From positions 62,001-126,000 of the forward strand of contig NZ_SOHE01000018.1 of NCBI RefSeq assembly GCF_004403305.1: a stretch of DNA of 64,000 nucleotides, given 5' to 3'. Under the pieces are notes generated by a model. The model worked only from the letters and a program-made list of their open reading frames with translations, was not told the DNA's origin and did no database searches. Shown here piece by piece: positions 1-8,661 of the stretch. A program made the position numbers and the translations under genes. Positions within the stretch are counted from its first letter, which is position 1, and each line of letters opens with the position of its first letter. The DNA comes from Cryobacterium frigoriphilum (GTDB lineage Bacteria; Actinomycetota; Actinomycetes; Actinomycetales; Microbacteriaceae).

Positions 1-3
1 TAC

Positions 4-93
4 GTGACAGCTGTGAGGCCGCGACCCCGCTATAGCAGGATTGCTCGCTCACAGCTGTCACTTATCGACATAGACATCGACATCGACATCGAC
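4..93. repeat. Perfect 14-bp inverted repeat plus short GACATC array
   Basis: The arms GTGACAGCTGTGAG (4-17) and CTCACAGCTGTCAC (48-61) are perfect inverted copies around a 30-nt spacer. They are followed at 66-93 by GACATCGACATC-type hexamer repeats. The element lies just beyond the stop of the response regulator gene, which is read leftwards. It could be a terminator stem, although there is no T tract, or an operator of a gene outside the window. The sequence does not decide between these. Confidence 0.6.
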
Positions 94-119
94 GCCCGGC
101 AAGGGTGCGAGATCGTCTC

Positions 120-914
120 TCAGCCGTGACGCGCGGCGGGGGTCACGCTGTAGAGCAGTTCGGGGCGTCCGCGGGCGCCGTACCGATGGGTGACGTCGAC
201 GAGGCCGGCCTGCCGCAGAAAGTCCAGGTAGCGGCGGGCCGTGCCTCTGGCGAGGCCGCAGCCCGTGGCCACCTGAACGGCGGTGCTCACCTCCTGGGCG
301 CGCAGTGCCCGCAGAATGAGCTCGACGGTCGGTGCCGAAAGCCCCTTGGGCATCGCCGCGAGCTCCGAGGTCTGGCCGATCGGCCGCGTCGCGGGGCCAG
401 AGCCAGGGCCAGAGCCAAAGCCCGCGCCAGAGCCCGCGCCAGGTCCGGGCACCCGGCCGGCAATCAGCCGGTCGATGTCGACCTGGCGCAGCGGAATCTG
501 CCCGGTGTCGCTCAGCGCCCGCGCCGCGAACCGTGCCCGGTATGCCGCGAGGCGCAGGTCGAAGATCGCCCGGGAAAAGGGTTTGACCAGGTAGTCCTCG
601 ACGCTTGCCGCTGCGGCCTGACGTACGGTCACGGCCTCCGTCGCGGAGCTGACGACGATGACGTCGACGTTGTCGAAGGTCAGCGCCCGCAGCCGATGCA
701 GCACCTCGATGCCGCTGAAGTCGGGCAGGTGCATGTCGAGCAGCACGAGATCCACCTCGTTCTGGGTCACGAAGGCCACGGCCTCGGCCCCGGTTACCGC
801 TGTCCCCAGCACGGTGAAACCGCCGACCCCCTCGAGGTAGCGCACGTGCAGGCGCGAGACGGATGCGTCATCCTCGACGATAAGAGCGCGAATGCCGGTC
901 ACCGGGCGCGTCAT
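120..914 (-). CDS. CitB/DcuR-type response regulator of the tct system
   Basis: A 264-aa two-domain response regulator. The N-terminal receiver domain has the acidic pair (VEDD), the phospho-acceptor Asp in LLDMHLP and the conserved Lys in LVKPFS. A Gly/Pro/Ser-rich linker (GPGAGSGAGFGSG type) leads to a C-terminal helix-turn-helix of the CitB kind (around LARGTARRYLDFLRQAGLV). The start is the ATG at 914, whose ATGA overlaps the stop of the sensor kinase gene, so the two are translationally coupled. A further in-frame start at 941 lies inside the kinase gene and is less likely. The pair diverges from tctCAB, so it probably activates tricarboxylate uptake when substrate is sensed. The role is inferred from family and context. 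Confidence 0.88.
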   Translation of the reverse strand: MTRPVTGIRALIVEDDASVSRLHVRYLEGVGGFTVLGTAVTGAEAVAFVTQNEVDLVLLDMHLPDFSGIEVLHRLRALTFDNVDVIVVSSATEAVTVRQAAAASVEDYLVKPFSRAIFDLRLAAYRARFAARALSDTGQIPLRQVDIDRLIAGRVPGPGAGSGAGFGSGPGSGPATRPIGQTSELAAMPKGLSAPTVELILRALRAQEVSTAVQVATGCGLARGTARRYLDFLRQAGLVDVTHRYGARGRPELLYSVTPAARHG

Positions 915-2398
915 CGACGTGCCGTTTCGGCCGGTGCGCACTCGTGGCGAGGTACACCAACGGCGGGCAGCCTGACCTGAAAGCGGGCACCGCCGGCTTC
1001 TGAACTCCCGACGTCGATGGCGCCACCGCGACGCAGCACGATCTCACGCACGAGCGCCAGCCCCACCCCGCGGGGAATGTCGACCCCGCTGCGCCGTTCG
1101 CGGAGCTTGGTGCTGAAGCCGCGCTCGAACACCCGGGAACGCAGTCCCGCGTCAAGGCCGGGGCCGTTGTCGCTCACGGTGAGCGCGAAACCATGTGCAT
1201 CGGCACACACGCGCACCTCGACCCGGGCGCTCGGGCCGAGCGTGGACACGGCATCGACGGCGTTCCGCACCAGATTGGCGGTCACAGTGACCTGCTCGTC
1301 GTCGACGTGGGCAGCGGGCGCGGAGCACTCGGCGTCGAGCAGGAACCTGCCCCCGCGCGCCGTCACCGTGGCGAGCTGGGCCGCCAGCGTCGCGCGCAGG
1401 CCCAGGGACTCGATCGTTCGCGGAATCCCGACCAGCTCGGCCTCGTCTGGCGCGTCAGCCCCGGCAGCCCCGGCAGCCGCGGCAGCCCCGGCGACCGGCA
1501 CGAGCGAGCCGATGTAGTCGAGCGCCTCGCGCGGTTCCCCGCCCTCCACCAGCCCGTACACCACGTGCAGGCGATTGGTGAATTCATGGGTCTGACTGCC
1601 GAGTTCGACGGCGAGGCGCCGCTGCACGTCGAGTTCACGGCTGTCGGCCTCGAGCCGCGCGAACCGCCGACTCACCACTCGGTTCACGGCTGCCGCCGCC
1701 AGAATGCCCAGGATCAACGATCCAAGCACCCAGGGTGCCAGCTGCAGCACTCCCTCGTTGAGGTCGGCCGCGACGTGACTCTGCAGCAGGCCAACCGACA
1801 CGGTACCGATGATCGCGGCGTCGGTCGTTGCGGGACTCGACGGTGCGGGACTCGGCGTTGCGGTACTCGGAGCTGCGGTACTCGGCGCTGCGGCAGCCGA
1901 CTCGGACGAGAGCGCCCAGACGGGTACCTTGGCGCGCAGGGTCAGCCCGAGGGTGCCCTGCTCCACTCCGACGAACGTCTCCCCCTGCAGCACCCGCGAC
2001 GCATCGGTCGAGACCGGTCGACCGCGGGCATCCGGTGTCGGATGGGTCAGACGGATGCCCCGGGCGTCGGTGATCACGATGTAGTCGACCCCCGAGGCCT
2101 GCCGCACGATTTCGGCCAGGGGCTGCAGCGCCTCGGTCGCGGCACTCGTGTCGGGGCTGGCACTGGCCTCGCTGGCCTCGCTGGCCTCGCTGGCCTCGAT
2201 GGCCTCGATGGCCTCGATGGCCTCGATCACGGCGGGCAGTCCGGCGAGGCTCTCGGCCACGGCGGTGACGCGGTCCACGGTGCGGTCCTGCAGCAGGCGC
2301 TGCTGCACGCTGACCGCAACAACACTCGTCACGCTCACGCACACGGTGACGATCAGAACCTGCACGAGCAGCAGCATGCCGCGTCGCTTCCAGATCAT
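911..2398 (-). CDS. CitA/DcuS-family sensor histidine kinase
   Basis: A 495-aa membrane kinase. The first transmembrane helix is at about residues 8-29 and the second at about 210-230, enclosing an extracytoplasmic sensor domain of the CitA/DcuS PAS type. The H box reads SQTHEFTNRLH, typical of this family, followed by N box NLVRNAVDAV and G box DNGPGLD. Unlike classical CitA there seems to be no cytoplasmic PAS domain between the second helix and the H box. The sensor domain carries repeats of IEA and SEA triplets encoded by 9-bp DNA repeats near 2161-2230, and an APSTA-type repeat. The ribosome site GGGAG lies just upstream of the ATG. The product likely phosphorylates the overlapping response regulator in response to a di- or tricarboxylate. 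Confidence 0.87.
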   Translation of the reverse strand: MIWKRRGMLLLVQVLIVTVCVSVTSVVAVSVQQRLLQDRTVDRVTAVAESLAGLPAVIEAIEAIEAIEASEASEASEASASPDTSAATEALQPLAEIVRQASGVDYIVITDARGIRLTHPTPDARGRPVSTDASRVLQGETFVGVEQGTLGLTLRAKVPVWALSSESAAAAPSTAAPSTATPSPAPSSPATTDAAIIGTVSVGLLQSHVAADLNEGVLQLAPWVLGSLILGILAAAAVNRVVSRRFARLEADSRELDVQRRLAVELGSQTHEFTNRLHVVYGLVEGGEPREALDYIGSLVPVAGAAAAAGAAGADAPDEAELVGIPRTIESLGLRATLAAQLATVTARGGRFLLDAECSAPAAHVDDEQVTVTANLVRNAVDAVSTLGPSARVEVRVCADAHGFALTVSDNGPGLDAGLRSRVFERGFSTKLRERRSGVDIPRGVGLALVREIVLRRGGAIDVGSSEAGGARFQVRLPAVGVPRHECAPAETARR

Positions 2399-2615
2399 TC
2401 TGCTCCCGCTGCGCCCATCGATTCGTGCCGTGCCTCGTGCCGTTGTTCGTGCCCCGTGCCCCGTGCCCCGTGCCGTTGTTCGTGCTCTTGTTCGTTCTCC
2501 CAGAGTGCATCTAAGTCCACAACTACTGTTTTGAGACTAGTCGCTCGATGCCGATGGCAGGGTTGACCCCACTCCTGCGGCAACAACGATGTCGCCCGTA
2601 GAAAGGGATTCGTGC
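2399..2615. promoter_or_regulatory. Divergent control region between sensor kinase and tctCAB
   Basis: This 217-bp spacer separates the divergent kinase and tctC starts and should contain both promoters and the regulator site. Visible elements are a CCCCGTG/CCGTTGTTCGTG direct-repeat run at about 2440-2500, the palindrome GACTAGTC at 2535-2542, and the ribosome site GAAAGGGA at 2602-2608 for tctC. I cannot assign the -35/-10 boxes with confidence. Confidence 0.45.
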
Positions 2616-3596
2616 ATGAAAAAAACGATTCTCACGGTCGCATTCGCGGCCGTGACCGCGGTGCTGGTGCTTGCCGCCACCGCCAATGCCAGCTCGGCCG
2701 GTGGCGGCGCCACCGCCCGCAGCAAGCTCACTCTGCTGGCCCCCGCTGCCCCCGGCGGCGGCTGGGACGGCTTTGCCCGCGAGTCGCAGCAGGCGCTGCG
2801 CGCGAACGGCATCGTCAATAACGCCCGGGTGATCAACGTTCCCGGCGCGGGCGGCACGATCGGCCTCGGCCAGGTCGCCCAGATGGACGGTCGCGAAGAC
2901 CTGCTGCTGGCCACCGGTGCGGCCATGATGGGCGGCATCGAGCTGTCGACGGCCGACGTGTCCTTCGACGACGTGACGCTCATCGCCCGGGTCGCCGACG
3001 ATTACAACGTGCTCGTCGTACCCAAGGACTCACCGTATGAGACCATCGATGAGTTCACGGCCGCCTGGGCCGCCGATCCGGGTGGAACCGCCATCGCCGG
3101 CGGCTCCCTCGGCAGCATCGATCACCTGCTGAGCGGCCTGCTGGGCCGGGAAATCGGCATTGATCCCGCCGCGGTCAACTACGTCGCCTATGCCGGCGGC
3201 GGCGAGGTGCTGACTTCCCTGCTCTCCAACACCGCCTCGGCCGGAATCTCCAGCTACAACGACTTCCGCGACCAGATCGAGGCCGGTTCCGTACGTGCCC
3301 TCGGCACTTCGGCCGCCGAACCCGTCGAGGGCATCGAGGTGCCCACGTTCATCGAGTCCGGCTACGACGTGGAGATGTCGAACTGGCGCGGCTACGCGGC
3401 GCCCCCCGGCATCAGCGAGGAGGCCCGCCAGGAACTCGTCGACATCGTCACCGAGATGCACGCCACCCCGGAATGGGATGACGCCATGTCCCGCAACCGC
3501 TGGAGCGACAGCTACGCCACCGACGGCGAATTTCAGGACTTCATCGACACGGAAAGTCTCCGCGTCGCATCCATCGTTGAGGAGCTCGGCCTGTGA
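2616..3596 (+). CDS. tctC: Tripartite tricarboxylate transporter substrate-binding protein TctC
   Basis: A 326-aa secreted solute-binding protein of the TctC/Bug family. The N-terminal signal peptide MKKTILTVAFAAVTAVLVLA ends near ATANASS. The mature part shows family motifs APAAPGGGWDGFAR, VPGAGGTIGLGQV, LARVADDYNVLVV-like text and GGSLGSIDHL. It binds a carboxylate outside the membrane and passes it to TctAB. The ATG at 2616 is chosen because GAAAGGGA precedes it by about 7 nt; an earlier in-frame ATG at 2589 lacks such a site and would spoil the signal peptide. It overlaps tctB by 4 bp (GTGA). The substrate, citrate or another tricarboxylate, is not determined. Confidence 0.92.
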   Translation: MKKTILTVAFAAVTAVLVLAATANASSAGGGATARSKLTLLAPAAPGGGWDGFARESQQALRANGIVNNARVINVPGAGGTIGLGQVAQMDGREDLLLATGAAMMGGIELSTADVSFDDVTLIARVADDYNVLVVPKDSPYETIDEFTAAWAADPGGTAIAGGSLGSIDHLLSGLLGREIGIDPAAVNYVAYAGGGEVLTSLLSNTASAGISSYNDFRDQIEAGSVRALGTSAAEPVEGIEVPTFIESGYDVEMSNWRGYAAPPGISEEARQELVDIVTEMHATPEWDDAMSRNRWSDSYATDGEFQDFIDTESLRVASIVEELGL

Positions 3597-4315
3597 CTGA
3601 CAACACCGGGACTGACAACACCGGGAACGCGAGCACCGGGAACGAGAGCAGGTTCCATCCGGCGGCCGGCACGGTGACGGATGCCGCGGCATCCGCTTCA
3701 CCCACCGGGTCACCGCAGTCATGGCTGGCCGGCCGCAGCGAGCTCGTCGTGGCAGCCCTGACCCTGGGCATCGCCGTGTTTCTGACCATCGGCATCGTGA
3801 CGATGGATATACCCGACGGTGCCGGCGCCCCCGGCCCGACCTTCTTTCCCACCATCGTGGCCGCACTGCTCTACGTGCTCGCGGTGCTGCTGGCGGTGCA
3901 GGTCGTGCGGGCTCCCCGCCCGATTGACGGCGACAGCAACTCCAGCCGGGTCGGCGTCTCAAGCGACCTACTGAACGACGTCGGCGACATCGACACCACG
4001 AGCGAGATTCGCGTGATCCGGTCGACCGTTCACCCCAAGACCACCGCGAAGATCGGCCTGACCGACTGGAAGACCACCGGCATCGTGCTCGCGTGCGTGA
4101 TCGTCTTCGTGCTCATTCTGCAGCCCGTCGGCTGGCTGCTCTCCGCCGCCGCGTTGTTCTGGGCACTCGCCCGGGCCCTCGGCAGCAGGCGCCCGGTGTT
4201 TGACATTGGCGTCTCGCTGATTTTCTCCTCGTGCATGCAGCTCGCATTTTCGGCCGGTCTCGGCCTGACCCTTCCTTCGGGAATTCTGACGGGAGTCTTC
4301 TCATGGATCAGCTAG
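3593..4315 (+). CDS. tctB: Tripartite tricarboxylate transporter small membrane subunit TctB
   Basis: A 240-aa protein with a hydrophilic N-terminus of about 45 residues and four predicted membrane segments, as in the TctB family (IGIVTMDIPDGAGAPGPTFFP is typical of the first loop). The start is a GTG overlapping the tctC stop (GTGA). The N-terminus is encoded by three 15-bp tandem copies of ACTGACAACACCGGG (3596-3640, the third diverged), giving a TDNTG repeat. It forms the membrane part with TctA, whose gene overlaps its 3' end by 13 bp. Confidence 0.9.
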   Translation: MTDNTGTDNTGNASTGNESRFHPAAGTVTDAAASASPTGSPQSWLAGRSELVVAALTLGIAVFLTIGIVTMDIPDGAGAPGPTFFPTIVAALLYVLAVLLAVQVVRAPRPIDGDSNSSRVGVSSDLLNDVGDIDTTSEIRVIRSTVHPKTTAKIGLTDWKTTGIVLACVIVFVLILQPVGWLLSAAALFWALARALGSRRPVFDIGVSLIFSSCMQLAFSAGLGLTLPSGILTGVFSWIS

Positions 4316-5811
4316 GCAACCTGCTCGAGGGCTTCTCGGTCGCCCTCACCCCGATGAACCTGGTCTTTCTGGTCATCGGCGCGGTACTCGGCACCGCCGT
4401 CGGCGTGCTGCCGGGGCTCGGTTCGGCGATGGCCGTGGCCCTGCTGCTGCCCGTCACGTTCAGCCTCGATCCGACCGGCGCGTTCATCATGTTCGCGAGC
4501 ATCTACTTCGGTGGCCTGTTCGGGGACTCGACCAGCGGCATCCTCTTGAATACGCCCGGCAACAGCTCGGCGATTGCGACCTCGTTCGAGGGCCATCGCA
4601 TGGCCAAAGACGGGCGCGCGGCCAAGGCACTCGGCACAGCCGCGATCGGCGCCTTCATGGGCGGCATGATCGCCACGACCCTCGTCGTGTTCTTCTCGCC
4701 CTACCTCGTGCGCCTCGCCACCCTGTTCGGGCCGGCCGAATACTTCGCCCTCGCGGCATTCGCGTTCGTGGCGATCTCGGCCGTTGTTGCCGAGTCGGTC
4801 GTGCGCGGCCTGATCGCACTCGGCATCGGACTTGCGCTCGCCATGGTCGGCATCGATGGCCAGAGTGGCGCCGCCCGGTTCACCCTCGGCATGCCGGAAT
4901 TCTTCGACGGCATCTCGATCATCGTCGTCACGGTGGGCTTGCTCGCCATGGGCGAGGTGCTGCACGTGGCCTCGCGCATCCACCGCGAAGGTTCCGCCAC
5001 GCGGGTCACCACGCAGGGCTCGCCGTACCTCAACTGGCGCGAGTTCAAGCAGGCGCTGCCGGCATTCTTGCGCGGCACCAGCTTCGGCCTGCCGTTCGGT
5101 GCGATTCCGGTGGGCGGCTCCGAGGTACCCACGTTCCTCGCCTACGGCACCGAGAAGAAGCTCGCCAAGCGGCGCGGCGACACGATGTTCGGCGGTCGCG
5201 GAGCGATCCAGGGCGTGGCCGGACCCGAAGCGGCCGGCAACGCCACCGCCGGTACCGCGATGGGCGCCCTGCTCGCGCTCGGCCTGCCGACGTCGGCGAC
5301 GGCCGCCATGATGCTCGCCGCCTTTCAGCAGTACGGCATGCAGCCTGGCCCGCTGCTCTTCGAGCGCAGCGCCGACCTGGTCTGGCCGCTGCTCGCGAGC
5401 CTGTTCGTGGGCCTCGTGATTCTGCTGATCATCAACCTGCCGTTCGCCTCGGTGTGGGCCAAGCTGCTGCTCGTGCCCAAGCACTACCTGTATGCCGGCG
5501 TGGCCGTGTTCTCGGTGTTCGGCGTCTACGCGATTGCCTCATCGATGAAGGACCTGTGGCTGCTCGTGGCAATCGGGGTGCTCGGCTTTGTGATGCGGCG
5601 CTTCGCGATTCCGCTGGCCCCGGTGCTGATCGCGGCGATTCTCGGACCCCTCGCCGAGACCGAGTTGCGCCGCGCGCTCGCGGTATCAGAGGGCGACGTG
5701 GGCATTCTGGTCGCATCCCCGATCTCCGTGACGCTCTACGCGATCATGGCGATCGCCATCCTGATCAGCATCGTGCAGCATCTGCGGCACCGCCGGGCCG
5801 CCGCCCTGTAG
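4303..5811 (+). CDS. tctA: Tripartite tricarboxylate transporter large permease TctA
   Basis: A 502-aa polytopic membrane protein, the usual TctA length. Recognisable family motifs are GVLPGLGSAMAVALLLP, FGDSTSGILLNTPGN, and the second inverted half with GVAGPEAAGNATAGTAMGALL and LGLPTSATAAMML. It is the ion-coupled permease that takes substrate from TctC. The start MDQLGNLL at 4303 lies inside the end of tctB and implies coupled translation; upstream in-frame ATG 4231 would add a non-family extension. tctCAB forms one operon divergent from its probable two-component regulator. Confidence 0.93.
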   Translation: MDQLGNLLEGFSVALTPMNLVFLVIGAVLGTAVGVLPGLGSAMAVALLLPVTFSLDPTGAFIMFASIYFGGLFGDSTSGILLNTPGNSSAIATSFEGHRMAKDGRAAKALGTAAIGAFMGGMIATTLVVFFSPYLVRLATLFGPAEYFALAAFAFVAISAVVAESVVRGLIALGIGLALAMVGIDGQSGAARFTLGMPEFFDGISIIVVTVGLLAMGEVLHVASRIHREGSATRVTTQGSPYLNWREFKQALPAFLRGTSFGLPFGAIPVGGSEVPTFLAYGTEKKLAKRRGDTMFGGRGAIQGVAGPEAAGNATAGTAMGALLALGLPTSATAAMMLAAFQQYGMQPGPLLFERSADLVWPLLASLFVGLVILLIINLPFASVWAKLLLVPKHYLYAGVAVFSVFGVYAIASSMKDLWLLVAIGVLGFVMRRFAIPLAPVLIAAILGPLAETELRRALAVSEGDVGILVASPISVTLYAIMAIAILISIVQHLRHRRAAAL

Positions 5812-5825
5812 GCGGATAGTCCGCC
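5811..5825. terminator. Short hairpin after tctA
   Basis: GGCGGA-TAG-TCCGCC forms a perfect 6-bp stem right at the tctA stop codon, in the gap between the convergent tctA and HD-domain genes. There is no T tract, so an intrinsic terminator role is only tentative. Confidence 0.35.
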
Positions 5826-5872
5826 CTGCCCCTCGCGAGAGCGGGACTCGGGCGGGACGAGAGCGGGGCGAA

Positions 5873-6562
5873 CTAGCGGTTGCGGGCGAAAGTCCACACC
5901 CGCGAGCCTCGGCTGCGTGGCCGCGGGCGCGGGGCCATCCCGAGCTCCGTGGTCAGCAGGGGGTCATCCCCCGCGGCGCGCAGGGCGCGAGTGGCGCTGC
6001 GCTTGGCGATCCACTGGTCGGCCTGCACGGCCGGCAGGGTGGTGCCGAGCGCCCGTGCCGACGCGGCACAGCTCGCCTCGAGGCGCCGCCGCGAGAAAGC
6101 ATCGAGCTCGGCGAGGCGGTCAGGGTCGGTGAGATCGGCCAGGCAGGCCAACTCAACCTCCCGGGCAATCGGGTCCCCCGCGATGAGCTCCGCCGAGATT
6201 CCGTCGAGGCCGTCGCCGCTGTGCGAGAACGCAGCCACCGCCATCAACAACCGGTCAGAGACGAGCGCCCGCAGATCCCGGGCCAGGGTCGGACTGCACG
6301 ATTCGTCGTGCAAAATGGCCTCGTGCAGCAGCGTGTCGTGTAGCACCGCGACGATGCGGGCATCGTCACTGCTCACCATCTCCATGATGCGAAGCGGATG
6401 TTCAATGGCCGGGTGGCCGGCGGCATCCGTCAGCCCCGCATACGCGACGCGGGCGAACGCGATGACGTCATCGAGCAGTGGAACCGATTCGTCGGCCCTC
6501 CACCGCGCGCGCGCGAGCCGGAGTTCGGTCGTGCGCTGAGGTGTGGTGTGCGGCGTGGCCAT
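5873..6562 (-). CDS. HD-domain protein related to the RelA/SpoT hydrolase fold
   Basis: A 229-aa cytosolic protein. Residues about 30-100 resemble the N-terminal HD domain of GTP pyrophosphokinase/hydrolase proteins: FARVAYAG, IEHPLRIMEMV and RIVAVLHDTLLHE supply metal-binding His and His-Asp residues. No synthetase, TGS or ACT domain is present, so it is a stand-alone HD protein and its substrate is unknown. The ATG at 6562 is preceded by AAAGGA with about 7 nt spacing; an upstream in-frame start at 6625 has no such site. It is transcribed alone, convergent with tctA. Confidence 0.7.
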   Translation of the reverse strand: MATPHTTPQRTTELRLARARWRADESVPLLDDVIAFARVAYAGLTDAAGHPAIEHPLRIMEMVSSDDARIVAVLHDTLLHEAILHDESCSPTLARDLRALVSDRLLMAVAAFSHSGDGLDGISAELIAGDPIAREVELACLADLTDPDRLAELDAFSRRRLEASCAASARALGTTLPAVQADQWIAKRSATRALRAAGDDPLLTTELGMAPRPRPRSRGSRVWTFARNR

Positions 6563-6625
6563 GAGATCGTCCTTTGATCGTCTAGTCCCAGTCTTGAAGG
6601 CACCGTACACCCGGTCTAGGGTCAA

Positions 6626-6864
6626 AGGTCACGAACGACGGTTCTGTCGCCCCCCATGAACCACCCCTGCTCGGCACACACCCGGGCTCAAGTCCCGCGC
6701 AGCGGCGCAGCACCCGCGCAACGTGTTTCCACAAGCGCGGCCCCGGCGCTGCGCGGGTAGTGCGCCGCTACGCGGGTGGTGTGCATCCCGCGCAACGGCG
6801 CAGCACCCGCGCAACTCACCACAGGCCTGCCCACGCGCTGGCGCATCACCCGCGCAACGGCGGA
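6626..6864. repeat. GC-rich interspersed inverted/direct repeat cluster
   Basis: No gene is supported here. A 29-bp module starting CCCGCGCAGCGGCGCAGC occurs at 6694-6722 and again at 6787-6815 with one change, a partial copy lies at 6847-6862, and an inverted diverged copy lies at about 6744-6780. The inverted and direct copies can fold into strong stems, REP/BIME-like in layout. The region follows the stop of the carbohydrate-binding lipoprotein and precedes the HD gene promoter. It may act as a transcription terminator or a mobile palindromic repeat. Confidence 0.6.
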
Positions 6865-8661
6865 TCATCGGCCGGTTGGGCCGCCGCCCATGCCGCCGGC
6901 GGCCGCGACGCCCGCCGTGACCGTGGCCACGAGCACGCCGTCGGCGTACACCTCGTAGCTGGCGCCGTCCACGACGTCGGCCGACGAGAACACCACCGAC
7001 TGGAACGCCTTCACGGCCTCATGCTCCAATACCTGCGAGCCACCCGCAGCGACGACGGTGACGACCGTGCCCGCTGCCTGGGTCGACCCGAGGCTGGCGG
7101 ACAGGGTCCCCTGGCCGGAGGTGGAATCAGGCGTGACGACCATGCCGGAGCTGCCCACGGCGAGCAGCGAGCCGCCGCTGATCTCAAAGGTTCCGTCGAC
7201 GTCGAGCGAGCCGTTACCGTTGTCGGTGGGCCCGTTCACGACGAGGCTGCCGCCGGTGATCGAGGCCGATCCGTTCGAGTCGAAACCGTCACCGGAGGCG
7301 TTGATCGTGATCGACCCTCCGGTGACGTTCAGCGAGTAGTCGCCGGCCTGACTCATGCCGCCCCGCTGCCGTTCGGTGCCGCTCGCACTGCCGCCGGCGG
7401 CGTTGATGCCGTCGTCGCTCGCGGCGATCGTGAGAACTCCGTCACTGACGGTGATCGCGGCGCTCTCGAGGCCCTCGTAGGATTCGGTCACGGTGAGCGT
7501 GCCGCCCGAGACGAGCAGCTCGACGTCGGCGTGCACCGCATCGTCGCCGGCCGCGAGGGTCAGCCCGCCGCCGGCCACGTGCACGATCGAGTCGGAGTGC
7601 ACGGCATCGTCGGCGGCGTCCACGTTGAGGGTGCCGCCCTCGATCACGACGATCACGCCGGCCTTGAGGCCCTTCGCCGAGGCGTCGTCGGCGACGGATG
7701 CCCCCGCTCCGCCCCCGGATTCGATGCCGACGTCGCCGCCGGTGACGACGACATCCGTCACCGCAGCTACGCCGTCACCGTCGGCGATTACGTCAATCGT
7801 TCCCCCGGTCAGCGCGATAAAGCCCGCGGCCGCATCCTCGGCGTTGTCGGAACTAAGGCCATCGCCGCCGGCCGTCAGGTCGAGGGTTCCGCCGGTGACG
7901 ACCAGATAGTCCTTGCCGCGCAGGGCGTCGTCCGCGGCCGTGACGGTGATCGTGCCGGAGTCGATGACGAGGCCGTCCTTGCCGGTAATGCCGTCGTTGC
8001 CGTTGCCGTTCACGGTCAGCGCCCCGGTTCCGGTGATCGTCAGGTCGGCAGAGCTGTAGAGCGCGGCGTTGGCCTCATCGGCCTCGGCATAGCTGGAGGT
8101 GTCGCTCAGCACGTTCTCTGAGCCGGCGGCCAACACGACAGCGACGGTGTCGGCATCCGTCACGTTGATCGCGGCGGTCGTCGAACTGGACACGTCGATG
8201 CCGTCGAGCACGAGCCGTACGGTACCGGAATCGGCCGTGTTGACGATGACCTGGCCGTCAGCGAGGGTTCCGCTGAGCCGATAGGTGCCGGCCGCGGTGA
8301 TCGTGACCGTGCTGCCGCCGGCAGCACTCGAACTGACCGAGACGGCACCGGATGCCCCGGTGCCGGTTGCCGAGGACGCGTCGCCAGCCAGGGTGACCGC
8401 GATCTCGGCGGACTCTTCCCAGGTGGCGGCGCTCGTGTCAGTCACGGCCAGGTTGGCGGTCAGCACCTCCGCCGCGGTGGACAGGGCCGTGGCGGAGGCG
8501 CTCGTGGTGGCACCGGCGACCGTGTCGGCCGTGCTGCTGTCGGTACTGCTGCTGTCGGTACGGGCGGCCGGGGTCGAAGCGCACCCGGCGAGCAGGGCGA
8601 CGGCGAGCACGAACGGAACGGCACTCAAGGCACCACGTCGGCGGGTCGAGGGAAAATTCAT
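6865..8661 (-). CDS. Cthe_2159-like carbohydrate-binding beta-helix lipoprotein
   Basis: A 598-aa exported lipoprotein. The signal peptide ends in the lipobox LLAGC (MNFPSTRRRGALSAVPF...). The rest is a long parallel beta-helix-like repeat of short motifs such as ITGTGALTVNGNGNDGITGKDGL, VIDSGTITVTAADDALRGKD and TGGTLDLTAGGDGLSSDN, typical of the carbohydrate-binding domain first described in Clostridium thermocellum Cthe_2159 (DUF4353). It ends in a Gly-rich GGMGGGPTGR tail. The ATG at 8661 overlaps the VTC stop as ATGA. Together with VTC and DUF4956 genes it forms a conserved bacterial neighbourhood whose joint function is unknown; a cell-surface polysaccharide role is likely for this member. 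Confidence 0.8.
   Translation of the reverse strand: MNFPSTRRRGALSAVPFVLAVALLAGCASTPAARTDSSSTDSSTADTVAGATTSASATALSTAAEVLTANLAVTDTSAATWEESAEIAVTLAGDASSATGTGASGAVSVSSSAAGGSTVTITAAGTYRLSGTLADGQVIVNTADSGTVRLVLDGIDVSSSTTAAINVTDADTVAVVLAAGSENVLSDTSSYAEADEANAALYSSADLTITGTGALTVNGNGNDGITGKDGLVIDSGTITVTAADDALRGKDYLVVTGGTLDLTAGGDGLSSDNAEDAAAGFIALTGGTIDVIADGDGVAAVTDVVVTGGDVGIESGGGAGASVADDASAKGLKAGVIVVIEGGTLNVDAADDAVHSDSIVHVAGGGLTLAAGDDAVHADVELLVSGGTLTVTESYEGLESAAITVSDGVLTIAASDDGINAAGGSASGTERQRGGMSQAGDYSLNVTGGSITINASGDGFDSNGSASITGGSLVVNGPTDNGNGSLDVDGTFEISGGSLLAVGSSGMVVTPDSTSGQGTLSASLGSTQAAGTVVTVVAAGGSQVLEHEAVKAFQSVVFSSADVVDGASYEVYADGVLVATVTAGVAAAGGMGGGPTGR

Noticed and set aside
4312-5484. Minus-strand open frame antisense to tctA
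   Set aside because: Its His/Arg/Glu-rich translation is typical of an antisense shadow of a membrane protein gene.
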